Shown: positions 16,550-26,043, numbered from the stretch's first letter. The stretch: DNA of 64,000 bases from an uncultured Tolumonas sp. (GCF_963676665.1 NZ_OY781378.1:372001-436000); one strand, 5' to 3'. The notes: generated by a model from the sequence alone, not told the origin. Numbers and translations: made by a program.

Positions 16550-17863
16550 TTGAAACAAACCATGACACGAGCCGACTTGCTTGGCCTCGGCTTTATGACC
16601 TTTGCCTTTTTTCTAGGCGCAGGTAATATTATTTTCCCTCCGATGGTGGGTTATCTGGCCGGCGAAAACATGAGTTTCGCGATGCTGGGCTTTTTAATCA
16701 CCGCAGTCGGTTTGCCTCTGGCAACGATTCTCTCTATTGCATTTGCTGGTGGTGGTTTATTGACCATGACCCGGATGCTGCCGGCATGGGCGGGGATGTC
16801 GATTGCGATTGCGACCTACATCATCATTGGCCCAGCGTTCGCGACTCCTCGTACAGGTTTAGTGACCTACGAAATGGCGGTAAAACCCTTCATTGGTTCT
16901 TTGGATGGCCAGTTCGTACTGACATTATTTAGCCTTTTTTATTTTGGACTGACGCTGTTCCTCTCACTGAATCAGGGCAAGTTGCTGGATGCGGTTGGTA
17001 AGATCCTGACGCCAGTCTTAGTTTTATTGCTGGCGGTATTGGGTATCGCCGTTTTGGTCGTACCACAGGGATCCATTCCGTCTGTTTCTGCTGATTACAT
17101 GGCACATCCGGTCGTGAAAGGCTTGCTGGAAGGTTACAACACCATGGATACGTTTGGTGCGTTGATGTTCGGTATGCTGATCATTGATGTATTGAAATCT
17201 CGTGGTATTGCAGATGTAAAACAGCAAACCCGTTATCTGGCGGTGGCCAGTGTGATCGCAGCGACTGGGTTGGCGCTGGTTTATATTGCCTTATTTAAAT
17301 TGGGCGGAACGGCTGGTGGCGTGATGGCCAACCCACAAAATGGTGGTGAGCTGGTGGCTGCTTATGTGGCTTTATTGTTTGGCCCCATTGGTTCAGTCGT
17401 TTTGGCCGCCATAATCGGTTTGGCATGTCTGACGACATCGGTTGGTCTGACGTCCGCCTGTGCTGATTTCTTCCATACCTTGTGGCCTCGTTTTAGTTAT
17501 AAACAATGTGCAGCGGTGATCGCAGTGTCATGCGCTATTGTTGCAAATGTGGGTTTAACACAGTTACTGGTGATCTCTATTCCGGTGCTGGTGGCTATTT
17601 ATCCGGTTGCCATTGCGTTGGTCGTTGTAACTTTCATGCGCAGTTGGTTTTTTAATCACAGCTTGGCATTCCGTTTGGTGCTGGGTGTTGCTCTGCTGTT
17701 TGGCTGTTTGGACGGAATTAAAGCCGCGGGTGTTGATCTTAGTGCTCTGAATTTCCTGCCCTTGTTTGATCTGGGGCTGGCATGGTTACTGCCAACACTG
17801 GCAGCCATTGTTGTTAGTTTACTGTGGCGAGTGCCAGAGCAAACGGCAGTTGCCGCGGAATAA
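16550..17863 (+). CDS. brnQ: Branched-chain amino acid:cation symporter BrnQ
   Basis: BrnQ (LIVCS family) imports leucine, isoleucine and valine with Na+ or H+. The 437-residue protein has about 12 transmembrane segments, begins with the family segment LGFMTFAFFLGAGNIIFPPM and contains ATPRTGLVTYE and LTSACADFF, all matching E. coli BrnQ (439). The TTG at 16550 was chosen because GGAG lies 6 bases upstream; ATG at 16562 and GTG at 16538 are alternatives. The 298 bp before it contain no clear gene and may be a leader. Nearby ilvIH makes the same amino acids. Confidence 0.92.
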   Translation: MKQTMTRADLLGLGFMTFAFFLGAGNIIFPPMVGYLAGENMSFAMLGFLITAVGLPLATILSIAFAGGGLLTMTRMLPAWAGMSIAIATYIIIGPAFATPRTGLVTYEMAVKPFIGSLDGQFVLTLFSLFYFGLTLFLSLNQGKLLDAVGKILTPVLVLLLAVLGIAVLVVPQGSIPSVSADYMAHPVVKGLLEGYNTMDTFGALMFGMLIIDVLKSRGIADVKQQTRYLAVASVIAATGLALVYIALFKLGGTAGGVMANPQNGGELVAAYVALLFGPIGSVVLAAIIGLACLTTSVGLTSACADFFHTLWPRFSYKQCAAVIAVSCAIVANVGLTQLLVISIPVLVAIYPVAIALVVVTFMRSWFFNHSLAFRLVLGVALLFGCLDGIKAAGVDLSALNFLPLFDLGLAWLLPTLAAIVVSLLWRVPEQTAVAAE

Positions 17864-17872
17864 TTTAAATCA

Positions 17873-17908
17873 CCGGCATTTATCCTGTGTAAGTGCCGGC
17901 ATTTTCTC
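17873..17908 (+). terminator. Rho-independent terminator of brnQ
   Basis: CCGGCATTTA pairs with TAAGTGCCGG (one G-T pair) around a 7-base loop and is followed by CATTTTC. Confidence 0.75.
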
Positions 17909-17993
17909 TTGTCACCATTCTGTTACCGATCGTTCAACGAATTGTCATTCCCCGTCGTTAGGGTAGTCATGAGACTATCTGGCGGGGAAGAAT

Positions 17994-18488
17994 ATGCAGT
18001 TTATTCAGCGTTGGGATCAAAAAACCAGTCAACTCTTCTTATCACACAGTTATAACCAATATCAGGCACGCATTAGTCGCCTGATTTCCCGTACCGGTGA
18101 TGGCCCGCTTTACTTGCTGATCGCAGTCATTTTGATGTGGAACGATGGTGCTCGAGGGCATGATTTTTTCCACTGTATATTCAAAGCATTTGTTATTGAA
18201 TTACCTATTTACTGGCTGATTAAGAATAGTTTTAAACGCGAACGCCCGCGTAATGTGCCGGTATTTATTACTCCTTCTGATCGTTACAGCCTTCCCTCTG
18301 GTCATACCGCAGCCGCTTTTTTAATGGCCGAAGTTACTTCGGTTTTTTACCCGATGATGTTGTGGTGCGTGTTTATTTGGGCCGGTTTTATTGGTGCTTC
18401 CCGGTTGTTGCTGGGAGTGCATTATCTGTCTGATCTGGTGGCTGGGGCATGCCTTGGCTTATTGACTGCGTGGTTGGTGCTGCCTTAG
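17994..18488 (+). CDS. PAP2-family membrane phosphatase
   Basis: The 164-residue integral membrane protein shows all three PAP2 phosphatase motifs: KNSFKRERPRN, SLPSGHTAAAF and SRLLLGVHYLSD. Enzymes of this family remove phosphate from lipid substrates such as phosphatidic acid, undecaprenyl pyrophosphate or phosphatidylglycerol phosphate, acting at the outer face of the inner membrane. The ATG has GGGGAAG upstream. A glycosyltransferase gene starts 10 bp after its stop, so the two form an operon, hinting at a lipid-linked glycan or glycolipid substrate (inference). Confidence 0.85.
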   Translation: MQFIQRWDQKTSQLFLSHSYNQYQARISRLISRTGDGPLYLLIAVILMWNDGARGHDFFHCIFKAFVIELPIYWLIKNSFKRERPRNVPVFITPSDRYSLPSGHTAAAFLMAEVTSVFYPMMLWCVFIWAGFIGASRLLLGVHYLSDLVAGACLGLLTAWLVLP

Positions 18489-18498
18489 GAAGCTTTTG

Positions 18499-19596
18499 AT
18501 GCGAATTTTGTATGGTGTACAAGGTACTGGGAATGGTCATATATCCCGTTGTCGGTTAATGGCGAAAGCATTGAAAAATGAAGGTGTGCAGGTCGATTAC
18601 ATTTTTAGTGGTCGGGATGCGGATGCCTATTTTGATATGCAAGAGTTCGGCGATTATCGGTGTTTATCGGGTTTAAGTTTTGCCACCAAAAACGGCGCGA
18701 TCAATCTTTGGTCAACCATCAATCAAAGTAAGCCATTACAACTGTTGCGTGATATCAAGCATTTATCACTGGATGATTACGATTCCATCATCAGTGATTT
18801 TGAGCCAGTTACCGCGTGGGCGGCTAAACGACAAAATCTACCCGTGCTTGGTATTAGCCATCAGGCGTCGTTTCGTTATGCCGTGCCGCAAACTGGCGGC
18901 GATCCAGTGGCACGTTTTACCATGCGTAATTTTGCCCCAGTACAGCAGGCGGTTGGTTTGCACTGGTTTCATTTTGGTTATCCCATTTTGCCGCCGATCA
19001 TCGAAAGTCTGAAACCCGGCAAAGAGAGTGGTGATATGTTGGTTTACCTGCCATTTGAATCACCACATGCTATTTACGAGCTGTTATCACGTTTTAAATC
19101 CACCCGTTTTATCTGTTTTCATCCTGATTTTTCGATCCCTGTGGAACAAAATAATTTGCGTTTTATGCCGTTGGGACGAGAGAGTTTTATTCAGGTTTTA
19201 CGCGGCTGTGAGGGTGTAATTTGTAATGCGGGTTTTGAGCTGGCATCTGAAGCCCTGACGTTAGGCAAACGTTTGTTATTAAAACCATTACAAGGGCAAT
19301 TTGAACAAGCATCGAATGCGATGACATTGGAGTTGTTGGGGCTGGCGATCGTCATGCAACAGCTTGATCCGGGGCAAGTAAGACATTGGTTGAATTCAGA
19401 GAAAACCGGATCAATTCATTATCCCGATGTTGCTTCAGCGGTTGCTGCTTGGCTGGCGAGTGGACGTGCAGAAACAGTCATCGATTTGGCGGATCGTTTG
19501 TGGCGACAGGTCATTTTTCCTGAGCCAGTGATGGAGCGTATCCATGAATTAGGCTTAGGCGCAGATTTATCGAACGCTCAACTGATGCACGCATAA
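18499..19596 (+). CDS. MJ1255/VC2487-family glycosyltransferase-like protein
   Basis: The 365-residue protein looks like a GT-B-fold glycosyltransferase of the poorly studied MJ1255/VC2487 family. It begins RILYGVQGTGNGHISR, a Gly-rich loop at residues 2-17 resembling MurG-type enzymes. The C-terminal half has the donor-binding-like segment GVICNAGFELASEALTLGK. No signal peptide is seen, so it is probably cytosolic or peripheral. The ATG at 18499 follows AGGAAG; a TTG one codon earlier is also possible. It is paired with the PAP2 phosphatase. Donor and acceptor are unknown. Confidence 0.75.
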   Translation: MRILYGVQGTGNGHISRCRLMAKALKNEGVQVDYIFSGRDADAYFDMQEFGDYRCLSGLSFATKNGAINLWSTINQSKPLQLLRDIKHLSLDDYDSIISDFEPVTAWAAKRQNLPVLGISHQASFRYAVPQTGGDPVARFTMRNFAPVQQAVGLHWFHFGYPILPPIIESLKPGKESGDMLVYLPFESPHAIYELLSRFKSTRFICFHPDFSIPVEQNNLRFMPLGRESFIQVLRGCEGVICNAGFELASEALTLGKRLLLKPLQGQFEQASNAMTLELLGLAIVMQQLDPGQVRHWLNSEKTGSIHYPDVASAVAAWLASGRAETVIDLADRLWRQVIFPEPVMERIHELGLGADLSNAQLMHA

Positions 19597-19622
19597 AAAC
19601 AAATTAAACTTTTCATATGATT

Positions 19623-19655
19623 AGCCGCTATCTGATCGAACTGATGGCGGCTTTT
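19623..19655 (+). terminator. Terminator of the PAP2-glycosyltransferase operon
   Basis: AGCCGCTATC pairs with GATGGCGGCT over 10 bp around a 10-base loop and is followed by TTTT. Confidence 0.75.
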
Positions 19656-20068
19656 CCATTTGTAATGGTAACGTGGTTGGTAACTAAAAGTCGGCAAAAA
19701 TCGCTGGTGGATAAGGTAAGAAACGGTAATTTTTGCCGCTTTGTTGACGGCTTAACGTTGTGAAATGTAAGTATGCTACAAAACGGTTTGGCTAATTGTA
19801 AAACATGACCTATCAATTCCATATTAATAGACCTTTTGCCCTCGCTTAATTCTTTGTTATTACTGCCTATTTACACAATCTAACAAAATCTCACTATGTT
19901 TTACTATGGTGTTGATAAATAAGAATATTTTTTGGCCGATACCTTGCTCAGGTAGTCTTGTCGTAATAGCTGCGCCACGATATACGCTGGCTGTTTAACA
20001 AGCACTCCACTTGGGGTAGTAACCAGTTTACCAGTGAGTCATTGCACTGTATTTGTCAGGAGAGAATT
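19656..20068. other. Non-coding 413-bp stretch
   Basis: The region holds an A/T-rich sequence with one long inverted repeat at 19692-19738. A 64-codon minus-strand ORF here has no ribosome site and no family resemblance and was not called. It probably includes the promoter of the gene at 20069, though no clear -35/-10 pair was found. Confidence 0.5.
19692..19738. repeat. 10-bp inverted repeat with 27-base loop
   Basis: CGGCAAAAAT at 19692-19701 is the exact complement of ATTTTTGCCG at 19729-19738. Its role is unknown. It could be an RNA hairpin or a pair of protein sites. Confidence 0.6.
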
Positions 20069-20710
20069 ATGTCTATGAGTATATCGGGAGCAACTTCCCT
20101 TGCCTCGCTGTTTCAAACCAGTAGCACAACCAGTTCCACAAGTACTCAGCAAGCAGATATGCCACCACCGCCGCCTCCGCCCAAAGATGGTGATAAAGAA
20201 GGCGGGTTAATGTCATCAATTTCTGCTGCTTTGTCGAAGATGGGGATCTCGCTGGATACATCAAACAGTACATCCTCTACGGATAGCACCAGCAGCACCG
20301 ATAGCACATCAGCGACTAGTTCCAGCAGCAGTGCAGTAAAAAATTTCATGCAAACCTTAATGGAAACGCTGCATGCGCAAAACCAAAAATCATCTGACTC
20401 AGATTCAGACTCTGATAGCAGTGATACCAACACAACGAGTACCGCCTCAGCGAACTCTTATCAGAGTGGTAACCCGATGAAGAATGATCTGGATACGTTG
20501 ATCAGTAAACTGACCAGCTCAAGTAGCTCTGATGTAACAACTGGTGCCGACAGCACGACATCTGATCTGCAAACTCAGTTTGCAGCGATGGTGTCTAGTT
20601 TGGGAGGTGATTCCACGTCGGCCTCATTGACTGATTTTTTGCAGAAATTTTCCAGCAGCTTATCTGATAACGCGCCACGCCAAGGCGGAATGGTCAGCAC
20701 TCAGGCGTAA
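20069..20710 (+). CDS. Unrecognised Ser/Thr/Asp-rich protein with polyproline tract
   Basis: This 213-residue low-complexity protein is not recognised. It begins MSMSISGATSLASLFQ, has a run of seven prolines followed by KDGDKEGG near residue 32, then long Ser/Thr stretches and a Ser-Asp repeat (SDSDSDSDSSD). Three short amphipathic stretches recur (MSSISAALSKMG, KNFMQTLMETLHAQ, DLQTQFAAMVSSLGG with DFLQKFSSSL). There is no signal peptide or transmembrane segment. The strong AGGAGAG before the ATG at 20069 and the strong terminator behind support a real, well-translated gene. Seven prolines would need elongation factor P. It could be a secreted or structural protein; no function is proposed. 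Confidence 0.75.
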   Translation: MSMSISGATSLASLFQTSSTTSSTSTQQADMPPPPPPPKDGDKEGGLMSSISAALSKMGISLDTSNSTSSTDSTSSTDSTSATSSSSSAVKNFMQTLMETLHAQNQKSSDSDSDSDSSDTNTTSTASANSYQSGNPMKNDLDTLISKLTSSSSSDVTTGADSTTSDLQTQFAAMVSSLGGDSTSASLTDFLQKFSSSLSDNAPRQGGMVSTQA

Positions 20711-20715
20711 TCATC

Positions 20716-20769
20716 GAAAGTGATAATCATCAGTTTGTTCCAGATGATTATCACTTTCCCTTCCTTTTT
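20716..20769 (+). terminator. Strong hairpin terminator after the Ser-rich gene
   Basis: A perfect 16-bp stem (20716-20731 with 20743-20758) is followed by a pyrimidine tract ending in T5. Confidence 0.8.
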
Positions 20770-20829
20770 CATGACCTATCCCGCGTTTTTAATTCCTCTT
20801 CGCCTGTTAATGTATTGGCGGATATATAG

Positions 20830-21106
20830 TTGAAACTGTCCTGAAGATGCGTTGCCTGTTGGCGCAACGGCAAAGAATCGTTAGGATAGAAGCCCTATTG
20901 CGGCAAGCGGATGATCTCTTCCACCCGAATAGGTAGCTGATTGCTCTGTCAGGCGGGTCGTAGCGCAAGGCAAAAAGCAGGCTACCAGGAGCCTCCGCAG
21001 CCCGTTAGTTGTCTGTTAAGGATTAACAGCGTGGTGGTAAGTCCGCCTTTTTGGCGGCAGCGCGAGCAAACTTCAAGTAATTGAGACAAGCCTTGGAGGG
21101 CTTAGC
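20830..21106 (+). promoter_or_regulatory. Long structured leader of ilvIH
   Basis: About 280 bases before ilvI contain several consecutive inverted repeats: GTTGC/GCAAC (20851-20868), CCTATT/AATAGG (20894-20932), GGTAGC/GCTACC (20931-20986), CTGTTAA/TTAACAG (21012-21028) and CCGCC/GGCGG. CCTATT/AATAGG and GGTAGC/GCTACC share bases near 20931 and may be alternative. No leader peptide rich in Leu/Val/Ile codons with a ribosome site was found, so classical attenuation is not evident. I do not recognise a known riboswitch class. It may be a cis-regulatory RNA. Confidence 0.45.
21088..21103 (+). promoter_or_regulatory. ilvI ribosome site inside a small hairpin
   Basis: AAGCC and GGCTT form a 5-bp stem around TTGGAG, so the GGAGG Shine-Dalgarno sequence of ilvI is partly in the loop and partly in the stem. 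This could tune translation start at 21107. Confidence 0.4.
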
Positions 21107-22825
21107 ATGGAGATGTTATCAGGCGCGGAAATGGTAGTACGAGCGCTCGAAGACGAAGGGATAGAACATATTTTTGGTTATCCTGGTGGGTCTGTGCTCG
21201 ATATCTATGATGCCCTTTTCGAGAACAGCAAGATTGAGCATATTTTAGTTCGTCATGAGCAAGCAGCGGTGCACATGGCCGATGGGTATGCCCGAGCAAC
21301 CGGTAAAGTGGGTGCAGTATTGGTCACGTCTGGTCCTGGCGCGACCAACTGTATCACTGGCATTGCCACCGCCTACATGGACTCCATTCCACTGGTTGTC
21401 CTGTCAGGTCAGGTGCCGACCAGTCTGATTGGTAATGATGCGTTTCAGGAAACCGACATGATCGGGATCTCCCGTCCGGTGGTGAAACACAGTTTCCTGT
21501 GTAAAGAAGCGGCAGATATTCCGCAGGCGATCAAGAAAGCATTTTATATCGCATCGACTGGCCGACCAGGCCCGGTAGTAGTCGATCTGCCAAAAGATGT
21601 GCAGAACCCGGCGATTAAAGTGCCGTATCAATATCCGGAAGAAGTGCATTTGCGCTCGTATAACCCGACCAAATCCGGCCACAAAGGCCAGATCAAGCGG
21701 GCAGCTAAATTGCTGGCGGAAGCCCGTAAACCGGTGATGTATATCGGTGGTGGTGCGATCGCGGCGAATGCCGACAAACAAGTGATGCGTATTGCGGAAC
21801 TGTTCAGCTTGCCAGTGACATCAACACTGATGGGTTTGGGCGCATTCCCTTGTTCACATCATCAGTTCATCGGTATGCTGGGTATGCATGGCACGTATGA
21901 ATCAAACAATGCGATGCATCATGCTGATCTGATCCTAGCGGTGGGTGCGCGGTTTGACGATCGGGTGACCAACAATGTCGCCAAGTTCTGCCCGGATGCC
22001 AAAATTATCCACATTGATATCGACCCAACCTCAATCGCCAAGATTGTACCGGTTGATGTACCAATCGTGGGTGCAGTTGATACCGTACTGGATCAGATGC
22101 TGGATGCTATCAATGAGATGGCGCTGGATACCGATAATGACGGTCTGGCCGATTGGTGGGAACAGATCGATGGGTGGCGTGCGCAACGTTGCCTGAGTTA
22201 CAAAACTGAAACGGCAGTGATCAAACCACAGCAGGTAATTGAAGCGCTGTATAAGGTGACGGATGGTAACGCGATCGTGGCGTCTGACGTTGGTCAGCAC
22301 CAGATGTTCGCGGCACTCTATTATCCGTTTAACCGCCCACGTCAGTGGATCAACTCAGGTGGCCTCGGCACCATGGGCTTTGGTTTCCCGGCAGCAATGG
22401 GCGCCAAGCTGGCATGTCCGGATCAAGTTGTCTGTTGTGTGACCGGTGACGGCTCCATTCAGATGAACATTCAGGAATTGTCGACCTGTCTGCAATATGG
22501 CATTCCGGTGAAGATCATTGCGCTGAACAACCGCTCGTTGGGGATGGTGAAGCAGTGGCAGAAGATGTTCTACGGTGGTCGTCAGAGCCATTCCTACATG
22601 GATTCGCTGCCTGATTTTGTCAAACTGGCAGAAGCGTATGGCCATGTAGGTATTCGTGTGGATCATCCGGATGATCTGGAAGGTGCACTGGAGCAGTGCT
22701 TTGCATTGAAAGATCGCTTGGTGTTTATGGATATCGCGGTTGATCCGGATGAACATGTTTATCCGATGCAGATCAAATTCGGCGCCATGAATGACATGTT
22801 CTTGAGTAAAACGGAGCGTACCTGA
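21107..22825 (+). CDS. ilvI: Acetolactate synthase III large subunit
   Basis: The catalytic subunit of acetohydroxyacid synthase, a ThDP- and FAD-dependent enzyme, makes acetolactate or acetohydroxybutyrate for valine, leucine and isoleucine synthesis. The 572-residue protein matches E. coli IlvI (574) from [12 protein letters not shown] to the C-terminal FLSKTERT. It has the catalytic Glu51 in [13 protein letters not shown], the central PVVVDLPKD and [10 protein letters not shown] segments, and the ThDP/Mg motif [12 protein letters not shown] with LNNRSLG. The TGA overlaps the ilvH ATG, so the subunits are translationally coupled. It is preceded by a long structured leader. Confidence 0.95.
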   Translation: MEMLSGAEMVVRALEDEGIEHIFGYPGGSVLDIYDALFENSKIEHILVRHEQAAVHMADGYARATGKVGAVLVTSGPGATNCITGIATAYMDSIPLVVLSGQVPTSLIGNDAFQETDMIGISRPVVKHSFLCKEAADIPQAIKKAFYIASTGRPGPVVVDLPKDVQNPAIKVPYQYPEEVHLRSYNPTKSGHKGQIKRAAKLLAEARKPVMYIGGGAIAANADKQVMRIAELFSLPVTSTLMGLGAFPCSHHQFIGMLGMHGTYESNNAMHHADLILAVGARFDDRVTNNVAKFCPDAKIIHIDIDPTSIAKIVPVDVPIVGAVDTVLDQMLDAINEMALDTDNDGLADWWEQIDGWRAQRCLSYKTETAVIKPQQVIEALYKVTDGNAIVASDVGQHQMFAALYYPFNRPRQWINSGGLGTMGFGFPAAMGAKLACPDQVVCCVTGDGSIQMNIQELSTCLQYGIPVKIIALNNRSLGMVKQWQKMFYGGRQSHSYMDSLPDFVKLAEAYGHVGIRVDHPDDLEGALEQCFALKDRLVFMDIAVDPDEHVYPMQIKFGAMNDMFLSKTERT

Positions 22826-23319
22826 TGCGACATATCATTTCTGTCCTGCTGGAAAACGAAGCTGGCGCTTTGAGTCGTGTCGTCGGTTTGTTTTCGCAGC
22901 GTGCTTATAACATTGAATCATTGACGGTAGCCCCTACCGAAGATGCCACTTTGTCTCGCATGACCATTGTGACCAGCGGTGAAATTCAGATCATTGAACA
23001 GATCACCAAACAACTGCACAAACTGGTTGATGTATTAAAGGTCACTGATATCACCGATGGCGCGCATATTGAGCGTGAAGTGATGTTGGTGAAAACCCGT
23101 TGTGCGGGTGCTTCACGTGATGAAGTAATGCGGATGGCCGAGATTTATCGTGGCCAGATCGTCGATGTGACGCCTGAGCTTTACACCGTACAATTGGTTG
23201 GCAGCAGCGATAAGCTGGATGCGTTCCTGAATACGCTGGCTCAGGTCACGGATATCGTGGAAGTGGTTCGCAGCGGTGTTTGTGGTATCGCGCGTGGCGA
23301 TCGTTCGCTGCATGCTTAA
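22825..23319 (+). CDS. ilvH: Acetolactate synthase III small (regulatory) subunit
   Basis: This 164-residue regulatory subunit of the IlvIH enzyme has an N-terminal ACT domain (HIISVLLENEAGALSRVVGLFSQR) that binds valine for feedback inhibition and a C-terminal domain common to the family. Length equals the usual 163-164 residues. It overlaps ilvI by one base and is followed by a strong terminator. Confidence 0.96.
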   Translation: MRHIISVLLENEAGALSRVVGLFSQRAYNIESLTVAPTEDATLSRMTIVTSGEIQIIEQITKQLHKLVDVLKVTDITDGAHIEREVMLVKTRCAGASRDEVMRMAEIYRGQIVDVTPELYTVQLVGSSDKLDAFLNTLAQVTDIVEVVRSGVCGIARGDRSLHA

Positions 23320-23345
23320 TTGATCTACAAATAACGCAGATATAA

Positions 23346-23377
23346 AAACGGCCTCTATTGCAGAGGCCGTTTGTTTT
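23346..23377 (+). terminator. Rho-independent terminator of ilvIH
   Basis: AAACGGCCTCT pairs with AGAGGCCGTTT around a 5-base loop and is followed by G and T5. The A-rich 5' side may let it also end the convergent chemoreceptor transcript. Confidence 0.88.
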
Positions 23378-23390
23378 TGCGCGTCAGTAA

Positions 23391-25529
23391 TTAATTACTG
23401 CTGATCTGGAATTGTCCGGTCAATGATGACAACCGGTTAATAGAATGTTCAGTGTCATTGACGCTCTGGGTGAACTGTTCCAAAGCGGACTGCATGCCGA
23501 CCGTAACATGATGGATGCTTTCGGTTTTTCTGGCATGCTCCTGACCTTGTTCAGTCAGCCCCTGGATGGTAGCCAGCAGTTTTTCCACAATCTGATTATG
23601 TTCGCGCTGATCGTCACTGGAGTTCTCCGCCAACTGCAAACCGGCCTCCATATTCGCCATACTGACATTCATGATCTCGACTGCATTCGTGGCTTGTTGC
23701 TGAACGGTTGCAATCATTTCCTCAATTTCATTGGTCGACTGACTAGTGCGAGCGGCCAAGTTCCGAACTTCATCTGCTACCACCGCAAATCCACGACCTG
23801 CTTCACCGGCGCGAGCCGCTTCAATGGCCGCGTTTAATGCCAGCAGATTAGTTTGTGCCGCAATCGCCTGGATCACACTGACAATATTGCCGATCGCTTT
23901 TGTACTTTGATTTAACTGTTCAATGGTTTCAGTTGATTCACTGACTGTGGTGCGAATATCGCGGGTACGCGCTGAAACCAGTTGTAACTGCTGACGTGCA
24001 GTTTCGGCTTGCTGTTTCATCGCTTCACGCATTTCATTGGCAATATCGTTAGCTGCATCTAATTGCTGCATCTGCATTTGTAACGACGTTTGAGTTTCCT
24101 GCATAGCATGCATCACATGATTGGTGGCTCGTACTGCCGCTGTGTTTTGCTGTTGCATGTCGCCATTATTCCGCTCGAGGATGCGGCTGGTAGCGATCAC
24201 CTGACCTAACACGCCATCGAGATGATCGATCATGCTGTTGACCCAAGTGGCCATCATGCCACTTTCATCGTTATGGGCTTGTTCGCGAGGAATTCGCATG
24301 CGTAAGTTACCGCCACCTTCCACGATCTGACGCAACAAACCGATGGTATCGCGCAGACGTGAAGAAAGCGGTTTACTGAGTAGACTATTAAACGCCAGCG
24401 CACCAAGTAACTGTAAACCGAGATAAATCAGGATAGTAATCAGCGCACTGGGTTGTAATGTAAGTTGTAGCAGCGATGCCAATAACGCGGCACTCACGGC
24501 AGTGGTTAAATAACCGCCGGTGAGTCGCTGACTAATAGAGCGATAGCGATAGGCTTCTTCCAAATCAGCTTCACACATCATCCCCCAGACATCGGGTGAG
24601 CCTTGCAGCTGAAAAGTCACGCCTTTACCAATGACCGGAATGTAGCGGTAGTCAGAATATCCGGGATAACTGACAAACAAATTTTGCCCGTGACGGATGG
24701 TTTCCCGCACACCAGGGTGTAACTGACCGGTCGACGGGTCGTTAAAAATCAACTCAAATTCGGTATGGTTTTTTACCTGTACGACACCAAATGCGGTTTG
24801 TACGCCATCTTTCAGGTTGTCACCGCGGGTAAATGCCCGATCTTCAAAACGTGAACGGGAGAGGGCAACCCCTTGTGACAATGAAGAATCAAAATTGGAT
24901 TTCACCATGAACAGGTAGTTATCACCTGATTCATGAAAGATATGGCCGGCTTCACGCTGAATTAAATCGCCAACTACATCATTTGGCACACGGGCACACA
25001 GATAACCCACAAGCTGACCATTTTGTTGCAGTGGCTGGTAAAACATCAGTGTCACTGCATCATGAAAAGCTGATGTGCTGGCACCCAGTGATAAGGTGAC
25101 CGGATCAATGTACGGGCCGTGTAAAAAAGGTTGTTTTGCCGCTTGTTGTAAAATTCGGGTGTTGATGGCGGGGGCCGTGCGTCGATCGCGCGAACTATGC
25201 AGTAATTCACCTTGTGAATTGAGTACAAACAGTTCACTACAATCGGGCAGAAGGGAGTTTTTTTCTTTTAAAATAGAGCTGGTGAGCGTTTCTGGTTGCA
25301 GGTCACTGTCGGCAATACTGGATAAGATCCGCCATTGGTGTTCAGCCCATTGTTGCAGTAGATTAACTCGATAATTTGCAAAGTTTTCAAAGGCATTCTC
25401 CATTGCCAGATAACGGTCGCGGTTTAAGAAACAGGCCCAACGCATCGCTAATTTACCTGTTTTACCAAACCACGGGCGCCAATGCCGTTCCTGCGACGAC
25501 AGAGTCATACGGTTACTCTTCAGTTCCAT
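23391..25529 (-). CDS. Methyl-accepting chemotaxis protein with N-terminal Cache-like sensor and no first membrane helix
   Basis: The 712-residue protein is a chemoreceptor. The C-terminal signalling hairpin tip contains [18 protein letters not shown] and [22 protein letters not shown] (near residues 550-600), preceded by a HAMP-like region (about 385-440). The N-terminal ~335 residues look like a Cache-type sensor (for example the segments PYIDPVT and [15 protein letters not shown]), yet no hydrophobic helix precedes it. The only two membrane helices lie next to each other at about 338-356 and 360-383. This predicts a cytoplasmic sensor with a membrane hairpin, as in Aer. No C-terminal CheR-binding pentapeptide is present. 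The start at 25529 has AAGGA upstream. Ligand unknown. Confidence 0.88.
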   Translation of the reverse strand: MELKSNRMTLSSQERHWRPWFGKTGKLAMRWACFLNRDRYLAMENAFENFANYRVNLLQQWAEHQWRILSSIADSDLQPETLTSSILKEKNSLLPDCSELFVLNSQGELLHSSRDRRTAPAINTRILQQAAKQPFLHGPYIDPVTLSLGASTSAFHDAVTLMFYQPLQQNGQLVGYLCARVPNDVVGDLIQREAGHIFHESGDNYLFMVKSNFDSSLSQGVALSRSRFEDRAFTRGDNLKDGVQTAFGVVQVKNHTEFELIFNDPSTGQLHPGVRETIRHGQNLFVSYPGYSDYRYIPVIGKGVTFQLQGSPDVWGMMCEADLEEAYRYRSISQRLTGGYLTTAVSAALLASLLQLTLQPSALITILIYLGLQLLGALAFNSLLSKPLSSRLRDTIGLLRQIVEGGGNLRMRIPREQAHNDESGMMATWVNSMIDHLDGVLGQVIATSRILERNNGDMQQQNTAAVRATNHVMHAMQETQTSLQMQMQQLDAANDIANEMREAMKQQAETARQQLQLVSARTRDIRTTVSESTETIEQLNQSTKAIGNIVSVIQAIAAQTNLLALNAAIEAARAGEAGRGFAVVADEVRNLAARTSQSTNEIEEMIATVQQQATNAVEIMNVSMANMEAGLQLAENSSDDQREHNQIVEKLLATIQGLTEQGQEHARKTESIHHVTVGMQSALEQFTQSVNDTEHSINRLSSLTGQFQISSN

Positions 25530-25784
25530 TGTTACAAGTCCTTTGTAAATCCCACCTGAATCTATATTTGTTTTTTTAGAATAATTATCATCAAAAAATT
25601 TCCGCCACAGACTATATATTCATCTTTGCATGGTTTGGATTAATTCCTGTAAACCATAATGCTCTTACATTGAAAAAATTTAATTTATATCGGGTGCGGG
25701 ATTACAGCGCGCATGTACTACTGAGAAAGCCTGCGTAAGATGTCGATTTGTTCGCCAGTTAAGATTGGTGACGGCTATTTTCTA

Positions 25785-25813
25785 TTGACAGTTTTATGGG
25801 CTGTCCCTATTAT
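25785..25813 (+). promoter_or_regulatory. Sigma-70 promoter of the tRNA-Ala pair
   Basis: Consensus TTGACA at 25785-25790 and TATTAT at 25808-25813 are separated by exactly 17 bases. The G/C-rich discriminator CCGTGTCGC that follows is typical of stringently controlled stable-RNA promoters. Confidence 0.85.
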
Positions 25814-25851
25814 CCGTGTCGCTTCCGTTATATGGTTGCATCCAGCATTGT

Positions 25852-25927
<76 letters not shown>

Positions 25928-25964
25928 AATTCTGATTCATTTCAGATAGTAAATACCGAATTTC

Positions 25965-26040
<76 letters not shown>

Positions 26041-26043
26041 AAT

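Noticed and set aside
19628-19822. 64-codon minus-strand frame
   Set aside because: It spans a terminator hairpin, has no ribosome site and reads like non-coding sequence.
20771-20833. Short Leu/Ile-containing frame (20 codons) ahead of ilvI, considered as an attenuation leader peptide
   Set aside because: It lies right behind the terminator at 20716-20769, has no ribosome site and no promoter before it, and its Leu and Ile codons are not clustered.
20928-20941. GGTAGC in the ilvI leader, considered as an RfaH ops element
   Set aside because: Only the six-base core matches; the flanks differ from the ops consensus, and the same core occurs by chance elsewhere, for example inside nifB. ilvIH is not a typical RfaH target.
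20801-21060. Possible housekeeping RNA (6S, 4.5S, RNase P) in the ilvI upstream region
   Set aside because: None of the conserved cores of these RNAs that I know is present.
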